A stretch of DNA of 8,381 nucleotides from DATDVL01 sp035290025 (GCA_035290025.1 DATDVL010000016.1:1-8381); one strand, 5' to 3'; counted from the stretch's first letter, positions 1 to 4,805 are shown. Translations and numbers: made by a program. The notes: generated by a model not told the origin, from the letters alone.

Positions 1-1
1 A

Positions 2-199
2 CGCGTAGCAGAAGACGGCAAAGAAGCATTAAGCGAACTCCTCGAAGAAATAGGCATGAAACTTGGAGAACGAGCAAAAGAACTCGCACAACACTCTGGA
101 AGAAAAACCATAAGAAATGTCGACATCAAACTCGCACAACGAGAAGGCATACAAACTATCACCATACCCAAAAGCAACCTCGCTGAAGAACAGAAGTAA
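2..199 (+). CDS. Archaeal histone, C-terminal part (5' end outside window)
   Basis: This is the end of a reading frame entering from the left edge and stopping at TAA 197-199. The 65 visible residues begin RVAEDGKEALSELLEEIG, then continue with AQHSGRKTIRNVDIKLA. This is the second half of an archaeal histone fold: the RV(S/A)-D loop, the long alpha-2 helix, the conserved H-(S/A)-GRKT loop and the short alpha-3 helix. Compared with HMfB-type histones, about the first 19 residues (alpha-1) should lie upstream. Archaeal histones dimerise and wrap DNA into hypernucleosomes. After alpha-3 there is a tail of about 20 residues (QREGIQTITIPKSNLAEEQK) that minimal histones lack. The tail is not strongly basic, so it does not look like a eukaryote-type histone tail. 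Family assignment is strong; the role of the tail is unknown. Confidence 0.9.
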   Translation, partial: RVAEDGKEALSELLEEIGMKLGERAKELAQHSGRKTIRNVDIKLAQREGIQTITIPKSNLAEEQK

Positions 200-220
200 C
201 TCGCAAGTAGTAATGTCCAT

Positions 221-235
221 AAACCTTAAAAAGAT
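221..235 (+). promoter_or_regulatory. TATA box for the gene at 256 (leaderless)
   Basis: The sequence AAACCTTAAAAAGAT is centred about 28 nt before the ATG at 256. In archaea this spacing puts the transcription start at or beside the start codon. No Shine-Dalgarno sequence precedes the ATG. The same arrangement recurs at six other genes in the window. Confidence 0.65.
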
Positions 236-255
236 ACCCATTACTCCTAACAGCT

Positions 256-804
256 ATGACCACAGACCTACTCCAACAACCAATAGCCTGGGAAGAATTT
301 ACTTGGGACACCCCCATAAAACCATTATTTTACGAACTAGGATTCATAACACCAAGAGAAGACAGCAAACTATTACCCGCGACTAACGAAGGGCTACGCA
401 CCTTTTACGAACAAGCAGCAGAAGGAGCCTACGAAGGAAAAGGACCAGCAGCAAAACTCGTACGCGCAAGCACCACACAACAAGGAATAAATGAAGAAAC
501 ACTCAGAACCGTAAACCTCTACTTACGAAGACGAGGCATACTCACCACAGAACACTGCTTTGCAGCACTCCCCGACATTACTACGAAACTAAAACCAGAA
601 ACACCTATAGAAATAGCAGAACTAACAACAAAAAAAATACGAAGAAGAATACTCGTTTACGTTTTAGGAACAGAAGAAGTAGAAGGAAAACATTATCTTT
701 CCTTCGGAGAAGGCGTTTTCGAAAATGGACTTGTTGAAGAAGCACTCCAGGAACGAGCAAACAATATTCTCAACTACAGAACACTTGACGTACTAACACT
801 ATAA
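256..804 (+). CDS. Unknown protein, tandem paralogue A
   Basis: A 182-residue protein of unknown function that I do not recognise. It shares with its downstream neighbour the opening MTT-LLQQPI-WE, the block ATNEGL-FY-A (from about residue 48), GKG-AAKLV, LYLR--GIL-TEHC-AAL (residues about 90-113), and a late VY-LGTE segment ending in YRTL. The two genes are therefore products of a tandem duplication. It is predicted to be soluble: there is no signal peptide or membrane segment, and many charged residues. There is no Cys-pair zinc motif; the single Cys sits in the conserved TEHC-AAL block. The ATG at 256 is supported by a TATA box about 28 nt upstream, which gives a leaderless mRNA. It is probably co-transcribed with the gene at 808, only 3 nt downstream. 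Confidence 0.85.
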   Translation: MTTDLLQQPIAWEEFTWDTPIKPLFYELGFITPREDSKLLPATNEGLRTFYEQAAEGAYEGKGPAAKLVRASTTQQGINEETLRTVNLYLRRRGILTTEHCFAALPDITTKLKPETPIEIAELTTKKIRRRILVYVLGTEEVEGKHYLSFGEGVFENGLVEEALQERANNILNYRTLDVLTL

Positions 805-807
805 ACC

Positions 808-1362
808 ATGACAACCCTACTCCAACAACCCATAAACTGGGAACGATTAAGCGAACTAGGAGCACGAAGAAGAATAAAAACACTACAAGAAAGAAACTTC
901 ATCCAAGCACTCTGCCACCATCCACCAGCAACCAACGAAGGATTACTCCAATTTTATCATGAAGCAGTCAGCAGTAACGCTTACCGCGGAAAAGGACTAG
1001 CAGCAAAACTCGTAGGACAAGGAACATTCAAACAAGTAGGAAACAAAACACTCCAAGCAATCAACCTGTACTTACGATCATTAGGAATACTTGAAACAGA
1101 ACACTGCCTCGCAGCACTCCACGAAGTTAGAACTGGTGAAGAAAGAGCTTTAGAACGTGCAGAAATACACCTAAGAAAAGCAAGAACATCAACCAGAATG
1201 GTCTATACACTCGGGACAGAAGATATGTTTTCAGGAACATACCTCATTTTCGGAACCTACCTTAACCCAGAAGACAACACCATAAGATCACGACACGCAT
1301 GCGATGCGAAAGACATTACTACCTACAGAACACTCGAAACAATCACTTCAACTTCTTTGTAA
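808..1362 (+). CDS. Unknown protein, tandem paralogue B
   Basis: A 184-residue paralogue of the preceding gene, function unknown. It keeps the start MTTLLQQPINWE, ATNEGLLQFYHEA, GKGLAAKLV, NLYLRSLGILETEHCLAAL and the late VYTLGTED motif ending in YRTLE. The region between the conserved centre and the C-terminus (residues about 150-170) is the most diverged part. The ATG lies 3 nt after the upstream TAA. I see neither a Shine-Dalgarno sequence nor a suitable TATA box, so translation probably depends on termination-reinitiation from the upstream gene. Its last 20 nt overlap the end of the convergent zinc-ribbon gene on the minus strand. Both copies are intact, so both are probably under selection. 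Confidence 0.85.
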   Translation: MTTLLQQPINWERLSELGARRRIKTLQERNFIQALCHHPPATNEGLLQFYHEAVSSNAYRGKGLAAKLVGQGTFKQVGNKTLQAINLYLRSLGILETEHCLAALHEVRTGEERALERAEIHLRKARTSTRMVYTLGTEDMFSGTYLIFGTYLNPEDNTIRSRHACDAKDITTYRTLETITSTSL

Positions 1363-1759
1363 CATTAATCTTACCAGAACAAAACTGACACAAAAACTGA
1401 ACAGCATCAGCAGTGCCTTCCTTACCTGTCTCCTCATTAAGCACCTTAACCTTTTTACGACGATACAGAACCTTAGTCTCTCCTTCCTTACCACACGAAG
1501 GACAGGTATACAAAGCACACAACGTCAATGTATCTTCATACTCTTCAATAGGAACCACAATCTTACAATTCGTACACACATACTCCTTAGCACGCAACTT
1601 AAAACGATTCGTCTTAGGATCACGAGGCTTCTCCATACTGCCCTTAGAGCACACCTTACATGTTTCACGAGGAACCCAAGCAACAACCTTACCCTTACTC
1701 CCCAAAGAACGACGCGTAAAATATACACACTCATCAACAGAAGCAGGAAATTGTACCAT
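1343..1759 (-). CDS. Conserved archaeal protein with two zinc ribbons
   Basis: Starting at ATG 1759 (MVQFPASVDECVYFT), this is a 138-residue protein with four CxxC pairs: C34/C37, C62/C65, C86/C89 and C124/C127. These would form two treble-clef or ribbon-type zinc sites. The charged segments between them and the Lys-rich end (NVTKKLK) suit nucleic-acid or ribosome binding, but that is inference. I recall similar uncharacterised proteins from DPANN archaea and cannot give a named function. Two other in-frame starts lie just upstream, GTG 1765 and ATG 1762. The GGAG on the minus strand overlaps the GTG and leaves only 2 nt before the first ATG but 5 nt before ATG 1759, so 1759 is preferred. It is the second gene of an operon with the gene ending at 1762. 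Confidence 0.85.
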   Translation of the reverse strand: MVQFPASVDECVYFTRRSLGSKGKVVAWVPRETCKVCSKGSMEKPRDPKTNRFKLRAKEYVCTNCKIVVPIEEYEDTLTLCALYTCPSCGKEGETKVLYRRKKVKVLNEETGKEGTADAVQFLCQFCSGKINVTKKLK

Positions 1760-1761
1760 CA

Positions 1762-1950
1762 TCACTCCTTCTTCTTATAATGACCCGCCATAGCAGAACC
1801 CTGTTGAGCAATAGCAACAACATTCTTAGGATCAACATACAGACGAACCTTATCCTTACAATCAACACACAAAGGAAAACCATTCGGCGTCGTTAATGTA
1901 CCTTCATTCTCACACAGAGAACCATCTTCCTTATGACGCCAACATTTCAT
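1762..1950 (-). CDS. Small zinc-finger protein, first gene of operon
   Basis: A 62-residue protein, MKCWRHKEDGSLC..., with C3, H6, C13 and a C28-V-D-C31 pair, enough for one zinc site (C-x9-C-x14-CxxC, or using H6). The C-terminus is basic (GHYKKKE). Function is unknown; a structural zinc in a small nucleic-acid-binding protein is a reasonable guess. Its TGA stop (1764-1762) overlaps an ATG of the next gene as TGATG. The GGAG for that gene lies inside this gene's last codons, so the two are translationally coupled. A TATA box about 27 nt upstream of the ATG implies a leaderless transcript and supports this start. Confidence 0.8.
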   Translation of the reverse strand: MKCWRHKEDGSLCENEGTLTTPNGFPLCVDCKDKVRLYVDPKNVVAIAQQGSAMAGHYKKKE

Positions 1951-1971
1951 ACCACAACAAGCTACAAGGAT

Positions 1972-1982
1972 GTTTTTAAGAG
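1972..1982 (-). promoter_or_regulatory. TATA box for the zinc-protein operon
   Basis: On the minus strand the sequence reads CTCTTAAAAAC, centred about 27 nt before the ATG at 1950. It is divergent from the tRNA-Gln promoter at 2011-2020, so about 40 nt separate the two TATA boxes. Confidence 0.65.
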
Positions 1983-2010
1983 TTACGATTCAAAAGACCA
2001 GAACAGAAGA

Positions 2011-2020
2011 CATAAAAAGA
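2011..2020 (+). promoter_or_regulatory. TATA box for tRNA-Gln
   Basis: CATAAAAAGA lies about 28 nt before the first base of tRNA-Gln (2044), the normal archaeal distance for a start at or just before the mature 5' end. Confidence 0.55.
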
Positions 2021-2066
2021 GAACAAGAAAATAAAAGCTTACTAGCCCTGTCGTCTAGCGGCCAAG

Positions 2067-2088
2067 AATACAGAAAGAGTATTGGTAA
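2067..2088 (+). other. Predicted non-canonical tRNA intron in the D-arm (22/23)
   Basis: The 22-nt insert forms a bulge-helix-bulge. The inner helix is ATAC/GTAT (2068-2071 with 2079-2082) around a 7-nt loop. The central 4-bp helix is GCCA/TGGT (2061-2064 with 2083-2086, including one G-U pair). The 3-nt bulges are AGA (2065-2067) and AAG (2087-2089). Cutting between bulge bases 2 and 3, as archaeal splicing endonucleases do, joins G22 (2066) to G23 (2089). This gives D-stem pairs G10-U25, U11-A24, C12-G23 and U13-G22. The outer helix next to the 3' bulge is missing, so this is a relaxed motif. AAGA is present at both ends of the insert, so sequence alone leaves the junction slightly ambiguous. 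Confidence 0.72.
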
Positions 2089-2103
2089 GATATTGCCCTC
2101 TGG

Positions 2104-2122
2104 AATCATCTAGAGTAGAGCA
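2104..2122 (+). other. Canonical tRNA-Gln intron (37/38)
   Basis: A 19-nt intron after G37. The central helix is CTCT (2098-2101) with AGAG (2117-2120). The 3-nt bulges are GGA (2102-2104) and CAA (2121-2123), and the outer helix is the anticodon stem. Cuts at GG^A and CA^A give the loop CUCUGGA. The inner part is a weakly paired loop, so this is the bulge-helix-loop form. Confidence 0.85.
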
Positions 2123-2170
2123 AGGCAGTGACGGCGGTTCAAATCCGCCCAGGGCTATTATCATTCACAA

Positions 2171-2184
2171 GTCTTAAAAAACTA
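2171..2184 (+). promoter_or_regulatory. TATA box for the gene at 2203
   Basis: GTCTTAAAAAACTA is centred about 26 nt upstream of ATG 2203. It supports that leaderless start over the longer in-frame alternative that would begin inside the tRNA. Confidence 0.65.
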
Positions 2185-2202
2185 ATTATAAAACACACAA
2201 CC

Positions 2203-2898
2203 ATGCTCATAGACATAACCACAGACTGGAAAAAAGCATTAGCAGGAACAAAAGAATTTATCAAAGCACAACAACAAGACCCTGTAGCCTTAGCAAAAGC
2301 ACTACCCTACATACGCCGCTACGAAGCAGATAACCTCAGAGATGTTACTGAAGCGTACGAATTCTTAGGAGCAACAACCCATGCTGTAGCACGACTAGAA
2401 ATTAGTGGCGAACAATTCATCACAAGAATTAGAAGCTGTGAAAAAGAACGTGCACGACTAGAATACGCCAGCCCGTTTACTCTACAAGGAAGAAACGTCT
2501 ACACCCACGAAAAACTTGTCATTATGCCCAGCATACGCGTACACCCAAGAAGACTCATTAATCATGAAAGATTTTCCGTACTCGACTGCATACTTGAAGA
2601 CGAATTCACGCAACTACCCGCATCCATTATTCGCCGACTTGGAAAAACAAGCGAACCCGACAAAGAAAAATTCGTAACAAAAGTATTAGCAGCAACACCA
2701 ACACAACACTTCCACATTTACCTACGCGTCGTACCACAAAAAGCGATTATGACTGCTAACGGAAACACTCTCTACACACGACAAAGAAGATGCCACATAG
2801 AACACCTCGACGAAGGAGACGAAGAACGAGAACCATCATTCACAACACCAGCACCACTACCCGCAGAAACACCACAACCAGAACCCGTACTTGTTTAA
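2203..2898 (+). CDS. Unknown soluble protein with acidic, proline-rich tail
   Basis: A 231-residue protein beginning MLIDITTDWKKALAGTKEF. I do not recognise the family. The N-terminal part (residues about 1-90) is predicted helical and charged. The middle holds beta-like segments such as NVYTHEKLVIMPSIRVHPRR and QHFHIYLRVVPQKAIM. From about residue 203 the protein becomes a low-complexity tail rich in Asp, Glu, Pro and Thr, ending PQPEPVLV, which is probably disordered. A piece near residues 45-70 (NLRDV, LGATTHAVARLEI) loosely resembles the LRTV, GILTTEHCFAAL block of the proteins at 256 and 808, but too weakly to claim homology. The frame is open further upstream to an ATG at 2128, but that lies inside tRNA-Gln; the TATA box 26 nt before 2203 fixes the start. 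Confidence 0.8.
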   Translation: MLIDITTDWKKALAGTKEFIKAQQQDPVALAKALPYIRRYEADNLRDVTEAYEFLGATTHAVARLEISGEQFITRIRSCEKERARLEYASPFTLQGRNVYTHEKLVIMPSIRVHPRRLINHERFSVLDCILEDEFTQLPASIIRRLGKTSEPDKEKFVTKVLAATPTQHFHIYLRVVPQKAIMTANGNTLYTRQRRCHIEHLDEGDEEREPSFTTPAPLPAETPQPEPVLV

Positions 2899-2904
2899 AA
2901 CAAC

Positions 2905-2917
2905 AACCTTAAAAGCA
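2905..2917 (+). promoter_or_regulatory. TATA box for the gene at 2938
   Basis: AACCTTAAAAGCA is centred about 27 nt before ATG 2938. It closely resembles the element at 221-235 (AACCTTAAAAAG). Confidence 0.65.
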
Positions 2918-2937
2918 TCTTTTCATTATCAACACCC

Positions 2938-3258
2938 ATGGCTGCCTATAAAGAACTCTGCAGGAAATGCAGAAAACAATACGCACTCGTCACCAACAGC
3001 AGACAATGGCCCTTATGCAAAGACTGCGAACTCAAAGAAATCAACAAAGAAGTAACTGATCCTAAAATGAAAAAACTCTTTGACATCAAACCCGAATACT
3101 ATGAACAATCAGGATTCCTAAGAAGCATCAAAAGAAACTATTTACGCTTCGAAAGCTTAACAGAAAAACAATTAGCAGCATTCAAAAAAACTGTGCAAGA
3201 CTTCAAAAAAGGAAAAGCACGAGAACAACTAGCAGCAAAGAAAAAAATTAAGCAATAA
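2938..3258 (+). CDS. Small zinc-finger protein with basic helical C-terminus
   Basis: A 106-residue protein. The N-terminus carries C8-R-K-C11 and C27-K-D-C30, a four-Cys zinc site. It is followed by FDIKPEYYEQSGFLRSIKRN and then YLRFESLTEKQLAAFKK. The F-(L/V)-x-S-(I/L)-x-(R/Q)-x-(Y/F)-x-R, x-SLTEKQ-A-x-K pattern resembles a short helical module I associate with several DNA- or RNA-handling proteins; that comparison is from memory and not tested. The C-terminus is very basic (KKGKAREQLAAKKKIKQ). A nucleic-acid-binding role is likely by inference; the exact function is unknown. The ATG is supported by the leaderless TATA box. The last 11 nt overlap the convergent SET gene, and its Lys codons supply a T7 tract on the opposite strand. 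Confidence 0.82.
   Translation: MAAYKELCRKCRKQYALVTNSRQWPLCKDCELKEINKEVTDPKMKKLFDIKPEYYEQSGFLRSIKRNYLRFESLTEKQLAAFKKTVQDFKKGKAREQLAAKKKIKQ
3241..3247 (-). terminator. Poly-U terminator of the SET gene, inside the facing gene
   Basis: A7 on the plus strand is U7 in a minus-strand transcript, directly after the SET gene's TAA (3250-3248). The tract is formed by Lys codons of the convergent gene ending at 3258. U-rich tracts alone terminate archaeal RNA polymerase. Confidence 0.5.
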
Positions 3259-3698
3259 CATATTTTTTTAAAGCTCTAGAAACAAAACAAGAATACTTTT
3301 TTCTTAAAGGTTTTGGTAAAAACTGAATACCCCTAATAATCTTTCGACATAGAGGCACACCACACTTACAATGCATAACCCAAGAAGGATCATCATCAGT
3401 AGTGGCATAATCAATAGTAATCTCTTCACCAGAACTAATTCTGCGCATAGCAATAACCCTCTTTACCCCAACAATACCAGCATTAGGTGAACAAGAATGA
3501 TTAACATAACGACCAGGAGAACCATGACTTGGCTGCAACCAGGAATTTTCACCGATTTTTATAGAACAATCCAAATGATGCGCTTTCTTATAACTGTTGA
3601 CTATATCACCAGAAAAAGTAAAAATGTCCCCCCCTCAATATACCTGCAGTAGTAAATACTCCTCTCCCTGTGTTTTTTGTATTCCTGACTACTATCAT
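3248..3698 (-). pseudogene. SET-domain lysine methyltransferase, frameshifted at a G7 run
   Basis: The minus strand encodes a complete small SET protein of 149 residues if one G is removed from the G7 run at 3634-3628. Frame 1 starts at ATG 3698 (MIVVRNTKNTGRGVFTTAG, then IL). After the shift the frame continues GDIFTFSGDIVNSYKKAHH and runs to TAA 3250-3248. Motifs in the repaired protein are GRGVF (11-15, SAM binding), NHSCSPN (66-72), GEEITIDY (90-97, catalytic Tyr 97) and the post-SET Cys set C110, C112, C117, which with C69 binds zinc. SET enzymes methylate lysines on proteins; a chromatin or ribosomal target is possible here but unproven. A TATA box lies 28 nt upstream of the ATG. As read, the 5' frame runs out of phase, and the downstream frame has only a poor TTG start (3574). 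It could be a true pseudogene, a homopolymer read error or a slippage-controlled gene. Confidence 0.8.
3263..3269 (+). terminator. Poly-U terminator of the gene at 2938, inside the facing gene
   Basis: T7 begins 4 nt after the TAA at 3256-3258. On the minus strand it is made by the two Lys codons near the end of the SET protein (ALKKYVIA). It mirrors the tract at 3241-3247. Confidence 0.5.
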
Positions 3699-3721
3699 GT
3701 CTACACGAAACAAAAAATGAA

Positions 3722-3731
3722 GTTTATAAAA
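3722..3731 (-). promoter_or_regulatory. TATA box for the SET gene
   Basis: The minus strand reads TTTTATAAAC, centred about 28 nt before ATG 3698. It supports the ATG upstream of the frameshift as the original start, and is divergent from the tRNA-Glu promoter. Confidence 0.6.
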
Positions 3732-3742
3732 CTAATCACAAA

Positions 3743-3753
3743 CATTTTAAACC
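3743..3753 (+). promoter_or_regulatory. TATA box for tRNA-Glu
   Basis: CATTTTAAACC is centred about 29 nt before G1 of the tRNA at 3777. Confidence 0.6.
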
Positions 3754-3776
3754 ACTTTTCAAACACCAATGGTAAA

Positions 3777-3873
3777 GCTCCTGTCGTCTAGCCCGGTCAA
3801 GGACGATACCCTCTCAAGATTTGATGAAAATCGGAATGCGGTATAAACACGGATTCAAATTCCGTCAGGAGCA
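3777..3873 (+). tRNA. tRNA-Glu(CUC) with a 22-nt intron
   Basis: The acceptor GCTCCTG (3777-3783) pairs fully with CAGGAGC (3866-3872), and the discriminator is A3873. The D-arm is GTCT-AGCCCGGTCAA-GGAC. The anticodon stem is ATACC (3806-3810) with GGTAT (3840-3844). The loop CTCTCA + C gives anticodon CUC (3813-3815), reading GAG. The variable loop is 4 nt and the T-arm is ACGGA-TTCAAAT-TCCGT. Removing intron 3817-3838 leaves a 75-nt tRNA. CCA is not encoded. T13 is present, the position that E. coli TruD converts to pseudouridine in tRNA-Glu; a TruD gene lies in the same window. The last 9 nt are covered antisense by the end of the homing endonuclease gene. Confidence 0.93.
3817..3838 (+). 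other. Canonical tRNA-Glu intron (37/38)
   Basis: The inner helix is GATTT/AAATC (3818-3822 with 3828-3832), closed by a 5-nt loop. The bulges are CAA (3815-3817) and TGC (3837-3839). The central helix pairs CTCT (3811-3814) with GGAA (3833-3836), using one G-U pair and one C-A mismatch. Cuts at CA^A and TG^C give the loop CUCUCAC. Confidence 0.85.
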
Positions 3874-4620
3874 TCCATAATATGAAAGAGTTTTATTGAA
3901 ATTATTAGGCTTAATCTTTTCCAAGATATTTTTTGCATTTTTACTATATAATGAAATACGGTACAGATCAGCTTTCCCTTCTTCTTGAGCGATATATAAA
4001 CTAGCCTCAATGTTAAATAACTGTTTTATAATCAGTAAAACTTGAGTCGCAAGTTTAGGTGAAACAGTAGAAAAACTTAAGCAATTTTTTGGGCGATGAA
4101 AATTACCATCAGTGTCAATTAATCCTCGTAAAAATCCTAAATTTAACTTCTTATCTGCGAGAGATTTAAGCCTAACACTATATGACTTTTTTCCTTCCCA
4201 CACTAAATACTCCTTAATAAACAGATATATTTCTTTAGAAGAATAACCTGTTATTATCGCTGACAAATCTTCATCTTTCTGTATATAATAAACATAAGGC
4301 TCTTTACTAAACCATTTACTAAAATTATCAAACAATACTTGCGCATAATCTGTTTCATAATAACCAGTGCAAACTCTAATATTATAATGACCTCGCTTGC
4401 GATCATGATAGAATGAACCGTCACCAGCAAAAATACCCATAAACTCACCTATTTCTTCTTGAGAAGGAAAATTGATATTAACTTTTTTAAGTTTTAATCC
4501 ATACAATTTCTTGTAATGATAATGTAATGTTGAAGGGTAAATGCTTGTTTTACGAGATATTTCATATACTGGAATATCCACTTTTAACATATCTTTAATC
4601 TCTTGAGTAACGACTACCAT
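3865..4620 (-). CDS. LAGLIDADG homing endonuclease with N-terminal HTH
   Basis: A 251-residue single-chain homing endonuclease. The N-terminus (residues about 4-40, QEIKDMLKVDIPVYEISRKT) looks like a helix-turn-helix. Two LAGLIDADG motifs follow: IGEFMGIFAGDGSF (57-70, acidic D67) and LGFLRGLIDTDGNF (161-174, D171). Both metal-binding acids are present and the spacing suits a two-repeat enzyme that cuts DNA in the minor groove at a long target. It is free-standing here, with no host intein or large intron around it. Codons are T- and A-rich, unlike the A/C-rich neighbours, which fits mobile origin. The ATG at 4620 is preferred over a TTG two codons upstream. Its final two codons and TGA stop are antisense to the 3' end of tRNA-Glu. 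It may be active; the target site is unknown. Confidence 0.92.
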   Translation of the reverse strand: MVVVTQEIKDMLKVDIPVYEISRKTSIYPSTLHYHYKKLYGLKLKKVNINFPSQEEIGEFMGIFAGDGSFYHDRKRGHYNIRVCTGYYETDYAQVLFDNFSKWFSKEPYVYYIQKDEDLSAIITGYSSKEIYLFIKEYLVWEGKKSYSVRLKSLADKKLNLGFLRGLIDTDGNFHRPKNCLSFSTVSPKLATQVLLIIKQLFNIEASLYIAQEEGKADLYRISLYSKNAKNILEKIKPNNFNKTLSYYGCS

Positions 4621-4716
4621 AATCAATAATTTAACTAAGAAGTTAATAACTATTTACAGGCAACTTGTCGTGTTGTCGTTCTGCGTCCTTTCAGGCTATA
4701 AGTGCCGAAAAACTTC

Positions 4717-4746
4717 CGAACTCAGATTATACGAACTCAGATTATA
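4717..4746. repeat. Tandem 15-nt direct repeat, two copies
   Basis: CGAACTCAGATTATA occurs twice in perfect tandem (4717-4731 and 4732-4746), about 60 nt before the ABC exporter start and just before its likely TATA box. It could be a duplicated operator or a replication-slippage product. Confidence 0.85.
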
Positions 4747-4760
4747 CCCTTAACAGTAAA

Positions 4761-4770
4761 TCTTAAGAAT
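4761..4770 (+). promoter_or_regulatory. Likely TATA box for the ABC exporter
   Basis: TCTTAAGAAT is centred about 40 nt before ATG 4806, further than at the leaderless genes. This spacing would leave a short leader that contains the ribosome binding site. Confidence 0.45.
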
Positions 4771-4794
4771 ACCAGAACTTACCCTTTGCCCAGA

Positions 4795-4802
4795 GGGGGT
4801 GA
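4795..4802 (+). promoter_or_regulatory. Shine-Dalgarno site of the ABC exporter
   Basis: GGGGGTGA ends 3 nt before ATG 4806. GGTGA matches the complement of the archaeal 16S rRNA 3' end. It is the clearest ribosome binding site for a first gene in this window, and it decides the ATG. Confidence 0.6.
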
Positions 4803-4805
4803 CAC

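Larger units (their letters stand above)
2044..2157 (+). tRNA. tRNA-Gln(CUG) with two predicted introns
   Basis: The acceptor AGCCCTG (2044-2050) pairs fully with CAGGGCT (2150-2156), and the discriminator is A2157. The T-arm is GGCGG-TTCAAAT-CCGCC (2133-2149) and the variable loop is 4 nt. The anticodon stem is TTGCC (2093-2097) with GGCAG (2124-2128), and the loop CTCTGG + A gives anticodon CUG (2100-2102), which reads CAG. AGCCCTG/CAGGGCT with A73 is typical of archaeal tRNA-Gln. CCA is not encoded. The gene spans 114 nt; removing a 22-nt D-arm insertion (2067-2088) and a 19-nt canonical intron (2104-2122) leaves a normal 73-nt tRNA with D-arm GTCT-AGCGGCCAA-GGAT. The unspliced version cannot form a conventional D-arm, so the two-intron model is favoured. 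Confidence 0.9.
4621..4805. other. Intergenic region between endonuclease and ABC exporter
   Basis: 185 nt without a credible gene. It should hold the AT-rich promoter of the endonuclease gene (minus strand, about 4630-4650), a 15-nt tandem repeat (4717-4746) and the ABC gene promoter. I looked for a copy of the tRNA-Glu 3' end that would mark a cassette boundary and found none. Confidence 0.5.

Noticed and set aside
1304..1793. Plus-strand frames opposite the zinc-ribbon gene
   Set aside because: They are antisense shadows; the minus-strand frame has four CxxC pairs and a proper start signal.
2044..2157. tRNA-Gln read as tRNA-Glu because CTC occurs in the loop region
   Set aside because: Reading CTC as the anticodon (2098-2100) would lose T33 at the right position. 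With the BHB cuts the loop is CUCUGGA with anticodon CUG, and the acceptor matches tRNA-Gln.
2128..2202. Upstream ATG extension of the gene at 2203
   Set aside because: The frame is open, but its start lies inside the T-arm side of tRNA-Gln, and the TATA box at 2171-2184 points to 2203.
3597..3791. Plus-strand open frame between the SET gene and tRNA-Glu
   Set aside because: It is antisense to the SET coding sequence and runs into tRNA-Glu, has no promoter and no recognisable protein features.
4626..4805. Duplicate of the tRNA-Glu 3' end as an integration (att) site
   Set aside because: Scanning for a copy of the T-arm/acceptor end near the far side of the endonuclease gene gave no convincing match.
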